Of a stretch of DNA of 64,000 bases, positions 23,510 to 35,855 are shown piece after piece. Where the stretch lies: positions 59,150,638 to 59,214,637 of the forward strand of contig CM060177.1 of assembly GCA_030549775.1 (NCBI GenBank), in the 5' to 3' direction. The stretch is from Tamarix chinensis (Eukaryota; Streptophyta; Magnoliopsida; Caryophyllales; Tamaricaceae). The position numbers and the translations under genes are program-made. Position 1 is the stretch's first letter; every line of letters begins with the position of its first letter. The notes under the pieces were generated by a model, which did no database searches, was not told where the DNA came from, and worked only from the letters and a program-made list of their open reading frames with translations.

Positions 23510-25469
23510 TGTAACACCCCCAAATTTACTACTGAAAAATTTTGTTTAATTAAAAGGGTTTAATGGAAGAGAAAATATAAAACTGTAAATTCGAGGGCAT
23601 TACCGCCACACTTAGTATTAGATCGGTTCACTCCTACCGTCCCAGTACTAAGTGCTAAGGCTAAATAAGATTAACATTAAACAAGAGTCATTAATAAAAA
23701 CACAAGTCATTAGTAAAGCACAAGTTATATAGAAATCAGAGTGCGGTTTAGGATCACAATCCAACGAGTACATGGCTAGAGTTTTTCAAAACATAAAGCA
23801 TAGTACAAAAACACAACTAAAATATGATAATACATGGTCAAATAAAAGAAACAAATTTTGGTCGAGTAGCTCTTGATCCCCAAGTCAGGTATAGGCTCAA
23901 TGCTTAGCCCCACCCGATGCCTCATAGATGTCATAGGCATCGAAGACATCATCCCCTACTTGCAAAAGCTCAGATGGGTCTTCTGCTCATAGAAATGAGC
24001 AGCACCTATGAAACGGCTGATAAGTACGCTACGTACTGAGTAAGGTAATAGATACCCTAAGGCCAAACATACAAAACATACAACATAGCATACATGGCAC
24101 ATTCATATAAGCTGCATGTAGTAATCTAGATAATGAAGGCCGGCTATGGTCTAATTAGACTTATTTTCTTTTGGATCTCAGTTAAACATAGTTGTTTCAC
24201 ACCATAATCTTTATTAATCCATGCGAGTGTAGGAACCCCACTATTATAGCCGGTGGATCGGTCGCTTATAGGGTAGAACGCACCTAACCACTATTATATG
24301 CCGGTGGATCAGCCTCCAGGGTAGAACGCTCTCGGCCACTATTATGCCGGTGGTTCGGTCTGGCCCTGACTCTCATGGTGTTTCACTGTAATGACATAGT
24401 AGCTTTCTCATGTTTCATTGGCAACTTAATGTTCGGTTTGCTAAGCTTGGGAGGGGTGGTGCAACAAAAGTAGGGGAGAAAGTGGGAGAGAAAGAAAGGG
24501 AGAATCAAGGAAGAGGGAAAGGATCTAGAGGGAGAGAAATGAGGCAAAAGAGAAGAAGAGAAGGAGGAGAAAAATAAGAGGAGAGGAAATGGGCACCAAT
24601 GTAGGGTTAGGTGGGTGTAGAGGGTGTAGGCTGTTATGGCAAGGGGTGGCAGGGAGAGGAAGAAGAGGGAAAGAAATGGGGCACATTGGGAAGGATGAAG
24701 GGGGTGTGTATGGGTTGGAGTGGAAAGGAAAGGAATAATAGAGACGGGTTGAAGGTTGTGGTTGAAGTGGTAGGAGAGTTGGAGGTTGAAGGGGGCATGT
24801 GGGGTGCTGGTAGGGGGTTGTTTGGCTCAATGCAGGAAAGGAAGAAGAAGGAAAAAGGGAAAGAAGGAAGGAGGTCGAGAGGGGCTAAAAGAAGGGAGAT
24901 GGGTAGGAAAGCCGGCTAGCATGAGGAAGAAAGGAAAAGGAAAGAGAGGGAGTTGGGCTGGCCTAAAGGAGAAGGAAAGGAAGGAGAGGGTGTGGGCTAG
25001 ACCAGGCATAAAGGAGAAGAAGGTGGAAGGTTCTTAGCCAGTGGGAGAAGGAAGGAAAAGGAGGGAGAAGGACAATAGGCCCAAAGCATAAGGAAAGGAA
25101 AGAAAGAAAAGGAAAAAGGAAAAAAGGAAATGGAAAAAGGAAAAGTAAAAGGGGACAAAGAAAAATAAAATTATTTTTTGGGTTAGGATTAGAAATTTGG
25201 CTAAAAAAAAGTTTATTAAATTACTTTATCTAAAAATTCAAAGTATTAATTTAAGAAAATAATTTTGATAAAATTAAGGGTTTGGGAATTTATTTAAATG
25301 AAAAGAGTATAATAAAATGATAAAATATTTACATTAATTTATTAAATAATTCTTTCTATTTTTATAAAGCAAAGATCCAAAAAATAATTAAATTAATAAA
25401 TTAAGATTAAAATATTCTAAAGAAGGGATTAAATATTAAATTTTAGGAAATAAAATTTGGGATTTTACA
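23510..25469 (-). mobile_element. Del/Tekay LTR with a large internal deletion, next to a polypurine tract
   Basis: The plus-strand ends are TGTAACACCCCC and GGGATTTTACA. Minus polarity follows from the stem-loop at 23611-23652 near the low end and the polypurine tract at 25470-25505 at the high end, so it acts as a 3' LTR. At 1960 bp it is much shorter than its relatives: the palindrome array region (to about 24455) is joined directly to the purine-rich tract (24460-25180). Text at 23900-24060 (cgatgcctca, aaatgagcagc, tacgtactgag) matches the solo LTR at 31773-36574, not the LTRs at 26200 and 36646. No duplication was found. Confidence 0.8.
24238..24360. repeat. LTR palindrome array, three copies
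   Basis: Cores begin near 24238, 24288 and 24336, about 49 bp apart, and keep CCACTATTAT and CCGGTGG. GTGTTTCACTGTAA follows, as in the related arrays. The second triplet seen at 4714-4831 is missing, probably lost in this LTR's internal deletion. Confidence 0.75.
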
Positions 25470-25505
25470 TCGATATCCCCTTAAAGAAAAACTTTGTCCC
25501 CGAAG
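25470..25505 (-). promoter_or_regulatory. End of pol region and polypurine tract
   Basis: On the minus strand CTTCGGGGACAAAG is followed by TTTTTCTTTAAGGGG and then the LTR start TGTAAAATCCC. This resembles the usual end of pol in Del/Tekay elements (CTTCGAGGACGAA...AAGGGGG). It marks the LTR at 23510-25469 as a 3' LTR although almost all pol is missing before it. Confidence 0.65.
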
Positions 25506-25529
25506 TTTATGTCTTACTATGAGGGATAC

Positions 25530-26199
25530 ACCTGAGGGATCCTATGGTACCCGAGGGTAACTATTCCTTTAAAATAAAACCTAGCTGGTCAAAATACAGC
25601 CAAGGAAACAAACAACACATTCATCTAATGGTTCAAAAATAACTAAGAGAGAATCGATAGTATATCGGAGGAAGACGTGTTGAAATCGATCACCTAGTCA
25701 TTTGTTCTAGCTGGAGTGGTCGAGCAATTCCAAGCATTAGGTTCTGCTAAACTGGTTGTTGCTAGGACCTCTGAATTTCGTCACATGATGCGTTGTAGCA
25801 CTCAAAGCTCCTATACCTAAGCTGACTTTAGTCATGGCACTAAAATAACTTTCCCATATAGTATTTACCTAGGTGATCATTTCTGCAACAACGGTAATAG
25901 TAGTGGCAGATTAGTCTCTTGTTAGCTTGGCCACAAAAAGCACTCTGACTCTTCCGGTGTCAAACCCTAGCTTGAGGGTGATGCTAAACGCGTGAAACCA
26001 TGCCACTAGGGTGCTGATTCTTTCCTCTAAAATTTGGTTCTTCATTCTTCCTCTTTTCCAGGATAGATGTATGCTCTTAGACAAAAATACCGGCAACACA
26101 CGCCCACTCGTATAGTGTAGCTAGGTCGTGAGAAACAGCTGCACCCATTAAACTTTAGATGTTGAAGTGGAGTCCATACTCGAACTGGAAGAGCCCTGT
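25530..26199 (-). pseudogene. gag, C-terminal half with zinc knuckle, decayed
   Basis: Minus-strand translation starting at the LTR junction (26199) reads GLFQFEYGLHFNI, the conserved F-x-x-GL stretch of chromovirus gag. It continues with a basic segment (LEKRKNEEPNFRGKNQ, about 26050) and a degraded zinc knuckle (ICHYYYRCCRNDHLGKYY, about 25900). Several stops and a frameshift are present. Protease, RT and integrase do not follow; within about 400 bp the polypurine tract is reached. It starts in gag just where the segment at 30894-31440 stops. Confidence 0.7.
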
Positions 26200-29100
26200 T
26201 GTAATACCCTCAAAATTTACTACTGAAAAATTTTATTATTAAAATTGTAGCAAAGTAAATATAGTAAATTTTGGGGATGCTACTACCAAATTTATTACCA
26301 GATTAATTTTCCTCCATTGTTTGGGTACCAAGTGATAATGATAAAAAAAAAAGGAGAACCAACTTTATGCAAATTTAAGATTTCAAAACTAAATAGAGTA
26401 GTGAAATAGATTAAATTACAAGAATTAAAATCCACTAATAGTGGTTACAAAATAAGAATCATTGAACAAGGGGATATAAAAGTTTTAAGGAAAACACTAA
26501 AATCCTCTTGAATAGTCCTATGCTCTTAACCTAAGAATAAAGCCTAGGTAGCTCCTACAACCTAACCTATAAAGGACACTACCCATTAAATAGGTAGAGG
26601 TCCATGAAATTAACCTTTTGGTACTATGCTACTAAGTAACCCTTTATATAGAAATAAAAGTTAGGGTCTGTATGCAACATATCAATCAAATACATAAATA
26701 GTAAATTACACATATATATAGAATGAGATACAATAATCATTAGAATGGACACTTACTTCAATATCATATGTCACAAGTTTCATTCACTTAGAATTAACAA
26801 CGCTTACTAAGAGAGCATCCAAGTGCAGCTCTTTGTAGTATAATTAAATAGCCAACCTCATACTCAACCATTGCACATCACCACTCAACTTCAAGCATGC
26901 ACTAAGGTCACTACTAAATCATATCAATAGATTGTAATGGTATGATCAATATTATCTTAGACTTAAGCCAATAATCAGATATTAATCATAATCATCTCTA
27001 GAATTATATCCACGTAGGTACGAGAACCCCACTATTATAACCGATAGAGTGGACACAATATATACAACCCCAGGAAAAAACGCACCTAGTCACTATCATA
27101 ATCAATGGATCGATAAATATATGCAACCCTAGGATAGGACAAAATGTACCTAGCCAGTGTTACAACTAGTGGACCAATACATATGATATTATTCACATGG
27201 TTCCAATCTATGATATGTTCCACTATAAGTGATTAGTGGCTTTCCATTTAATTAGCACAAAAATTCCATTTATTAACTAGAGGGGGAGATCACGAACCCG
27301 AAGATACAAAGGTACATTAGTCATACTGGTACATACAAGTAGCACAATATTTTATCGACTATCAACCTAGTACCCTACCAACAAGGACACCTAATGCATA
27401 AGTATGCATACCCCCTAAGTAGATCTATGGAGCTAAATAAAGTAAGATGGAGGACCTTACTAAGGCACTAAGGCACACCACTAAAATCTAAAATAATTGT
27501 GGGTTAAACCAGGTCTTTAGGGTAGTGATCCATAAAGAGCCACCATTCCCGATTTCAAGGTCTTTCACTTTAAGTATTAGTGTCTTAATTAAGGTAACCA
27601 TGATAAACATCTTAATTACATGCTTAAACATTTTTATTTGTTTCCATTATTATGAAGTAATCAATATTAGTATTATTGGTAATGTTAACTTTAATTGTCC
27701 ACTAAGGCCATCCTATGTTCCAATATTCATACTTAGGCATCTTAGGTCAAAATGACCAAATTTTTCCTAAGGCTAAGGCTACCTCATACTCTCCACTTCC
27801 AATACATAATTAATTTTTATTTATCAACATTTCATAATAGATTTACATATCATGATTATATTACTGATTATGTAGTTAAGGTACCCTACACACTAAGTGA
27901 TCATTTAGCACGTAAACCCTCACATGCACTTCTAGGACAACCATCACACATTCTCATGCATACCTCTTATATGTTTATGGAAATAACATCATAACACACC
28001 CTAATTTACCAATGTATCCCTAGAGAATACATGCTCATTATGATACACTCCAATTTACTAAAATACCCTTAGCTTTGTAATATTCATAATTATACTTAAA
28101 CAGGTGATACTAAGGCCATAAACCCCTATTCTCTTATTTAACATCACTTATCACTTATTATGAAGTTTCATTAGACCAATTTCCATATTACATGCAAAAT
28201 TACCAAATTACCCCTTCTTACTTACAAAATTACTAACATGCCCTTGTTATGTACGAAATTAATAAAATGCCCTTCTTGCTTGTAAAATTACCAAATTGAC
28301 TTTTTTACTTGTAAAATTACCCAAGTGCCCTCTTTAATTATAAAATTACTAAAATTTCCTTCTTACTTGTAAACCCTTCTTACATGCACAATTACTTGTA
28401 AAATTACGAAAATACCCTTCTTACATGTAAAATTACCAAAATACCTTAGGTAAATTGTTATTAACGATCATGCCCCCACATACTTTATTAACACTACAAA
28501 ACCCTTTTTATTACTCTTAGTAGAAACTATTACCTATCGTGCCTATTTATTTAAGTAACCTCCACTTTTCATGCAAAATTATTAAAATAACCCTAGCACC
28601 CAGAATATTATTATCCATGCCAACATGCATCATTTAATAGCACAAAATCCTTATTATTATTCTTAACACCTATTATCACCTACCATGCACATTTATTTAG
28701 GTCACTCCCATTGATCATGTAAAATTACTAGAATTCCCTTAGAATATAAAATATTATTTTTCATGATAGAACAAGTGTTTTTAATATTACCAATTCCTAT
28801 CTTCATTTTTGACATCCCGCAACACTTAGCATGCGTATTCATTAAGATAATCAATACCCATATATAAAAATTACCAAATTGTCCCTAGGTCATGATATAT
28901 GGATATTTCTCCTAACAATAATATTTATACTCAAGCAAACATCCATATCCATTTTTTTGTATCAAATATAACACATTAAACTTCTCATTTAAGTTTAAAC
29001 ATTATGATATGTCCAAATAATCAAATTACCCATAGGGCTCATATTAGAATTATTTATACTACTAATGTCCATATTTACTTATCATGACATCTATATACAC

Positions 29101-30893
29101 ATAATACTTATCACTAATATCTCACCTTTTCTTAGACCCCCTTTTCACATATTTTACACCATATACAAGATATCATAATAATCATGGGCTTGATAATAAC
29201 ACATCATTTTCACACAAAACACATACCAAAACCCTAATATTCTAACATACTTAAATCCATACATTTTAGTAGGGTATAACGATTACCTTATTTCCAAAAA
29301 CAACCAAAATTTACTGGTATCCCATTTTAAAAGCTTAAGCTTTGATTAGTAAAAATTGTACCTAAAAATAATGTCACTGGTAAAATTTTATTAGTAGATG
29401 AGTAAAAGAATGATTTTTATCAAAAAAGATTATTAAATATACATTCTTAATAAACTATACTTTCCCTCAAAATTAGATAATCAAATAAAAATTATGCTGC
29501 ATGACTCATGCTAAGGGGAAAGGGTGGAAGGTGGTTAAAAGGTGGGAAGGGTCTTGAGTAATGAGGGTTGAGGGGGTGATGGGGGAGTTAGGGTTAATAG
29601 TTGTGTGCTATAATGAGGCAAGATGTAGGTGGTGGCTGGGGGATAGAGTATGGTGGCTTAGGGATAGCAGAGAAGGTGATGGTGCCTACTGAAAAGAGGG
29701 TGTTGAGAAGTGAGAGAAGAGGAAGGAAGGAAAATAAAGAGAAGAAAATGAGGGGTTGCAATGGGAGTTCAGGCAAGGTAAGGTAGGCAGGTGTTAGGGG
29801 TGGTATCAGGTGGTTAAGGGGAGGATTCAATGGAATCAGAGAAGGGGATACGAGCAACAAAAGATGGTGGTGTAGGGAGGTAGTCAAGAGGAGAAGAAAA
29901 GAAAAGTAAGGCAGAGTTGGCTATAGGTGTCATGCGTGGTTGCTTGGGATAGTGCAGGGAGGAAGTAGGGGCTAGGAGAGCTGGTGTGGTGGTCGATTGA
30001 GCGGTGGAGATGATGAGGAGGGTAATGCAACAAAGTAAGGGAGAAAGTGGGAGAGAAAGAAGGGAAGACTCAAGTAGGATGGAAGGGATGTTGAGGGAGA
30101 GAGATAAGGTAGAGGGTTAGGTGGGTGTAAGTCATCGTGGCAAGGGGTATGGTAGCGTGAGAAAGAAAGGGGAAAATAAAGTGCATGCAGGGAAGGTTGT
30201 AAGGGAAAATGTGTGGCCTAAAATGCAAAGGAAAGGGGCAAGAGAGAGAGTGGTTGCATGTGTAGGAGGGAGGAAGGTTGCAGAGGCATGTAAGGTGCAA
30301 AGGTTGTTTAGTTAATGTCATAGGGAAGAAGAATGAAGGAAGGGAAAGAAGAAGGAGGCTGGATGGAGGAGGAGGAGAGAGTGGGTAGGTCGGCCTACAC
30401 GAGGATGGAAGGAAAAAAGAAAGGGAGGGAGTTAGGTCAGCCCAACGGAGGAGAAAAGGAAGGAAAGAAAGAAAAGAAGGGAGACGGAGGTATGGCATGG
30501 GCTGGACTAGCCCAATGGGGAAAGAGGGGAAAAAAAGAGAGGAAGGAGGATGAGTTGGCCCAAAGGAAAAAAGAGAGAAAATAAAGAAAAGGAAAAAGGA
30601 AAAAGAAAAAAAAATCATTTTTAGAGTTAGGATCATGAAAAAGTTATTAAATTATTTTATCCAAAAATATATTAATTTAATAAAATAATTTTATTAAAAG
30701 TTAAGGGTTTGGAAATTTATTTAAATAAAAAGAGTTAAAATAATAAAATATTTATATTAATTTATTAAATAATCCTACCTATTTTTATAAATCAAAGTTC
30801 CATAAAATAATTAAATTAATAATTTAATATTAAATTATTTCAAATAAGGGGTTAAGTATTAAATTTTAGATTTTAAAATTTTAGAGTATTACA
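26200..30893 (-). mobile_element. Long LTR (4.7 kb) lying within gag
   Basis: The plus-strand ends are TGTAATACCCTC and GAGTATTACA. It is collinear with the LTR at 36646-41684: both share atagtcctatgctcttaacc, degenerate palindromes (27029, 27090, 27153), the aaaattaccaaaatgccc minisatellite (28180-28450) and a 1.1-kb purine-rich tract (29510-30610). The gag halves on either side are complementary, which suggests insertion as a solo LTR. The flanking pentamers (cctgt, accat) do not match, so recombination is also possible. Confidence 0.8.
28180..28450. repeat. About 30-bp minisatellite in the LTR
   Basis: Eight or so degenerate copies of aaaattaccaaaatgccc plus ttcttacttgt. The same unit is amplified at 38868-39075 in the LTR at 36646. 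The spacing is about 28-33 bp. Confidence 0.75.
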
Positions 30894-31440
30894 ACCATAG
30901 CTTGCTAGTTGCTATGCTAGGAGTGAATCAGGACAACTCCATGATACGCATGTAGTAATCTTGTACTAATAAGCTTCCTTGAGTCAGCCCCCCGAACTCA
31001 TTAAGCTTGGCCTTCTTGAGACTCTCAGTGTAGAATCACGTCTGAAGTGCAGTATTGAAGTCTTCCCAAGGCACTAACCCCCCTCCTTGAGCATGAAAAT
31101 TTTCCTGCCAAGTGTTGGCTGGTCCTTTAAGGAAGTATGCTTCTATACTCATCCTTCGCTCATCAAGACAGTTGATCATCTCGAAGGTCCTATTGAAATC
31201 CCATATCCACCCTTCTAGGATAATGGGGTCTTCTTTCCCATCTTATTTTGAAGGTCGATGGTGCAAAACTCTATCGAGCTAATCCTCTTCAATACCCATT
31301 TGTGGGTGAAATGGAAGAAGAGAAGGTAGAGGTTGAGACATATAGGATGCTAAGCTAACCCCATGAGTGTCTCAAATGCTCTTTCCAAGTTGTCGACACG
31401 TCTATCTAGGGTCATGTCGAGTTAGCTGCAAAGCAAAAGC
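30894..31440 (-). pseudogene. gag, N-terminal half, decayed
   Basis: Minus-strand translation gives LDMTLDRRVDNLERAFETLMG near 31410, typical of the Del/Tekay gag start, and later FLKGPANTWQENF, LVPWEDFNTALQT, SLKKAKLNEFGGLTQGSL and YYMRIMELS, the core of the retrotransposon gag (capsid) domain. Stops and frameshifts occur. The segment ends at the LTR boundary 30893. The other half of the domain resumes at 26199. Confidence 0.75.
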
Positions 31441-31759
31441 GGGTAAAGAAGATGCTATTTTTCAAGCCAAATGACCCATGCCAAGGGTCACTTATTCTAC
31501 CCACACTCAAAGCTCACAAGGCTAATTTGAGTCTTAAACACATACAGAGGGAAGGAAAAACCCCTTTCGTGTAAAAATTTTAGGGTTGTGGGAACTAAAT
31601 TTCTAATTGAAACACTATTCTCAACAACCAAAACTCATATACCCGCTTGAGGTATCCACTTAAAACCCTTCTAGAAACTAGAAAGTTTTTCAAAGTACTT
31701 AGATATTAACTTTTAGTATTAGTTCAAATCAATTAAAATTGAAAAAGATTTTTGAAAAT

Positions 31760-31771
31760 GCTCTAATACCA
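31760..31771 (-). promoter_or_regulatory. Second primer-binding site, at the solo LTR insertion point
   Basis: Minus-strand TGGTATTAGAGC matches the Met-tRNA site TGGTATCAGAGC at 11 of 12. The ACCAA duplication (31768-31772) made by the solo LTR overlaps its first bases. If the solo LTR and one duplication are removed, this site lies 64 nt downstream of the site at 36631-36642. Confidence 0.65.
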
Positions 31772-32631
31772 ATGAAATTACCCAAAACCCTAATTTTAGA
31801 AATTATGGCCAAGGATTTATTAGGGAAATTAATTAAATAAATTATTTATTAAAATGAATATATTTAATTAAGGTAAATCAAGAGAAAAATAATAAATAAT
31901 TTAATTATAAAAATTAGGGTGTTTTGCTAATTAAAATGGAAGTTAAGGAAAATTTATTCAAAATAGCCAAATTAATCTAAAAAGGAATTTAATTATTATT
32001 ATTATTATTATTATTACTATTATTATTATAAATATTATTAATTTTAAATATTCAAAAATACCAAACGCCCAAAATACCCCAACCCATCAATTTTCCCTTT
32101 CTTCCCATTTTCCGTTTTCCTTTTTCTTTCTTTCCCCTCCTTTCTCCTTTCTTCTTCTCTTCTTCCTCGAAATGAGCTAGCCCGTCAGCCCAATTCCCTT
32201 CTCTTCCCTTCCCCATCCTGAGTGGCCCAAGCCCACATCATTTTTTTCTTTTCTTCCCTATGGCCTTGGCCCTACAGGACAACTTCTTTTATTTTTTCCC
32301 TTTTTTTCTAGACCGCCTGGTCTAGCCTATCATCTTCCGCCCCCTCGATCCCGACTTGCAACCCTCAACACTACAACCCTTCTTCCACTGGCTGCCACAG
32401 TATGCCGTTTAGACTTCTTTCCCTCTCTCCCCTGTTGTTTTCCTTCCTCTTTTCAACCCAACCAACCCCCTCTCTCCTTACGCACGCCTTCCCCCTTTCC
32501 TTTCTCTCTCCTAACCACCAATCCTCCTTCCATGGCAGGACTACACAACTTGCCACCGCCGAACGGTGGTCTTGCCTCACCTTCCCCCGCTTTTCCTCTT
32601 ACTTCTTTGTCATTTTCCCCCTAATTTAGCC

Positions 32632-32639
32632 TATAAATA
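32632..32639 (+). promoter_or_regulatory. LTR TATA box
   Basis: TATAAATA in the context tagcCTATAAATACCC lies 859 bp into the solo LTR, leaving about 3.9 kb of LTR downstream. The same context occurs in the opposite orientation at 7372-7380. Confidence 0.6.
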
Positions 32640-33295
32640 CCCTAATAGGTAGCCATAATTAGGTCCTTGTTTTCACAACCCAGAAATTCTCCCTTTGAGC
32701 CACCGCCTGGTTGGACGCCCATTCTGTCACTGTCTACCATCTTTGCTGCCAATGCTACCCACCTAAGCGTTCCCTAAATCACCCTCTACCCGCCTACACC
32801 TCCCTTCTCCCTCGGTTTGCTTTGCACGAGCCACCCCGGATGTGCAAAGTACTCCTCTCGATCAACCCCTCATCGACTCCAGCCACCCTTCGCACTACCG
32901 TCCACCACAAATTTCTCCACAACAACCAAGCCCTCTACCCTCCAAAACAACTAGGGGACCTTCCTCTACCTCCCCATACCTCCATCTCTCCCTTCCTCCC
33001 TCTCCTTCTCCCTCTCTGCCCCTACCACCTTCGGTCACCACACCCACTGTCGTGCGCCGTCGCCTTAGGCTGCACCACCACCTTCATTCCACCCCTCTCT
33101 ACCTGAGGCACCCTCCACCAACTCAATCACTCCCTCATTCCCTCTCCTCTAGCCTATACCTCCATCTCTCCACCTCTCTTCTCCCTCCACTATTACCGCT
33201 GCCGTGCGCCGCCGTTGATGCCGCCAATATCCTTAGGTGGTACTCTAACCTTACCAATCCCTAAACCCATTTTATACAACTATTAGCTATTTTTA

Positions 33296-33300
<5 letters not shown>

Positions 33301-33391
<91 letters not shown>
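33301..33391. repeat. (AAT)11-(ATT)n palindromic microsatellite
   Basis: Eleven AAT units (33301-33333) pass directly into ATT units (33334-33391) with one interruption near 33355. The two halves are reverse complements, so one strand can fold into a long hairpin of 33 bp or more. Confidence 0.95.
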
Positions 33392-33392
<1 letters not shown>

Positions 33393-35282
33393 TTGTCATT
33401 ATTGTTAATATTTCATAATCACTAACCTATTACCACTACTAGCATTATCACTATAAGTATCATTATGGTCACTACTTTTATATTACTAATATCATTACTA
33501 TTATTATTACTAGGGTTTGGATTGATATTAGTATTATCACTACAACTACTATTATCATTATCATTAGCAAAATTGAAGCTATTACTTTTAATAATATGAA
33601 TATCACTATAATTACTTTAACATGAACCAATGTACCTCCTAAGACCTATTTTGATTAATAGTAGCATGATTAGCTACTTTAAAGGGATAATAACCCCATT
33701 TTTATTTATAACCCTACTAGTAGGCCATAATAAGGTTAAGATAGGAAATGATTGTAATTTTGGTAAGAGGTAGATTAACCCATAGTATTTTCCTCTTATA
33801 AGTGAATCAAGTCAAAACTCTAAGGTAGCGTAGGAGCATGCTCCAAGCACAGTGTCGTATTAGGTAAGGATATGGTTAAGGCCTTTTATGTGTAAGAAAG
33901 TGCTATGTGTGTTGGTTTGATGGGTGTGATTTATATTTTATATTTTATATTATCATGTTCTTGTGGTAGCTTTCTAAGCATGGAGCTAAGGTAAGTTGTA
34001 TGTGTTATGATACGTGTAGTGTGATGTTATTACTTGTACTTGAATTGTGCTTATGTAATAATGCCCCTTATAACATGCATGATAGGAGGTCCTAAGTAGT
34101 ATGATGTGGTTGTGAGAGAAATGGAAAAGAAGGAAGAAAGTGAATTAACTAGAGAATGATAATGATTGCCTAATTATCTTATGGCCTATAGGTGGAGAAA
34201 AAAAAAAGGAATAATGGGAATGAAATTAAGGGAATGGATTAAACATGCATTGAAAGTATAGGGTTTGCATGGGATGGTTAGCCTTTACATGGGGATGACT
34301 TTTACGTGGGAAAAGTTGATTTGAGGATTGAGTAAGGTAAGGGAAGAATCGTTAGAGCGATTGGAGTCCATATGTGAAAAATAGTAAGTGGAATGATGTA
34401 AGGATGCATGGAGGATTTGACTAGGGTTTTGGGAGGAAACCCTAAGTGAGAGAAATGTGTAAGGGAGGAAAAATTAAAGAAAATGGATAGAATGATGATA
34501 AAAGATGGAAGGGGTATCACATGGGGGAAAAGTGAGTCAAGAGAGAAGATTTTATTTAGGTGTTGAGTGAGTGGCATAAAAGAAAAGAGAAGTACTAGGG
34601 TTTTCGAGGAGCTAACTAGGGTTTTAGTGATCATGTGTGGGAGTTGGATTGTGAGATGGTAATGTCAAGTGTGGGTTGAGAGAAGTGATGGTTTTGGTAA
34701 TAAAAAAGAGTTTTGGGTTCATAGTGAGTGGGAAAAAGATGGAAGGAAGTCCCAGGATTATGGGTTGTGTTAGATATGGGTCATGTGGAAGAGGTAATGG
34801 TAAGTAAGAGTGATGAATGAATAACATCATATTAGGAAAGAGAGTTGCTAAAGTTTTGGAATGGACGACTAGGGTTTCATGGCTACATGTATTATATGGG
34901 AAGTAAAATGTGGTGCTTGGGGATGAATCAAGTGAGGTGATAAAGTAGAGGAGGATGAGTTATATGGGATAGAGGCAGGTGGGCCATATAAGCTAAAGTA
35001 GGGTTTTCTCGGAAGAAAACCCTAGAGAGTGATATTAACTTGCTTCAAAGATATGGAAAGTGGGCCTCGGATTTGAGTATTCATGGTAATGAGGAAAGAG
35101 TGGGAAAAGATATTTGGATGTACTAGAAGAAGTAGAAGTCCTAAGATATGGAACAAGAGTTCGAAAAGTCAAGCGAGTCGTGCATGTCTAGTCGGGGTTG
35201 TATGTGGAATAAGATATAATAAAACACTAAGCACTCAAAGTGAAATATTTTCAAGCTAGGACCTAGTGACGTTATATATTTT

Positions 35283-35855
35283 CCGATCCGTTGGCTATAA
35301 TAGTGGTCAAGAGCGTTCTGCCCTACTGAGTGATTTTTTAGTCCACCGGCCATAATAGTGGTCAGGAGCTTTTTGTCCTGTAGAGTGTTTCCAGTGCACC
35401 AGCTATAATAGTGGGGGATTATGGACTCGATAAGCCAAAACTTGTAGGGTAATAATTCTTGGGAATATACTATTTACTTACAGTGGAACACCTTGTGAGT
35501 CCGGGCCAGTGAGGATATATATTTTTCGATCCACCGGCAATAATAATGGTCAAGTGCGTTCTACCCTATGGAGTATTTTTGGTCCACCGGATATAATAGT
35601 TGGGTTCTCGTACTCATGCAGAATTAATATAAGAAATGTGTGAACCAGAAGTATAAGGAATGGAAAGATACTAATCATTTATAGTAGAACACTATGTGAG
35701 TCAGGGCTAGTGAGGTTATTGATATATTTTTCGGTCCACCGGCTATAGTCAAGTGCATGTTGCCCTGCTGAGTGATTCTGGTCCACCGGCTATAACAGTG
35801 GTCCCATGTGTTTTGCGCTGTGGAGTGTTTCTGGTTTACCGGCTATAATATTGGT
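35283..35855. repeat. LTR palindrome array, eight copies
   Basis: Sense-strand cores of the form CCACCGGCTATAATAGTGG start near 35283, 35343, 35397, 35531, 35584, 35736, 35783 and 35837. They are grouped 3+2+3 with spacers carrying cagtggaacacc or tagtagaacac and gagtc. The steps within groups are about 47-60 bp. It is the largest array of this kind in the window; one copy (35736) is truncated. Confidence 0.8.

Noticed and set aside
30070..30636. Open frame of 188 codons on the minus strand
   Set aside because: It lies wholly in the purine-rich LTR tract. The complement is nearly all pyrimidine, so codons are Ser, Phe, Leu and Pro and stops cannot arise. No domain is visible, and the same artefact recurs in the other LTR copies.
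32842..33264. 140-codon Pro/Ser/His/Leu frame and its overlapping 131-codon frame
   Set aside because: Both are in the pyrimidine-rich promoter tract of the solo LTR at 31773-36574; overlapping frames in the same biased sequence indicate artefacts.
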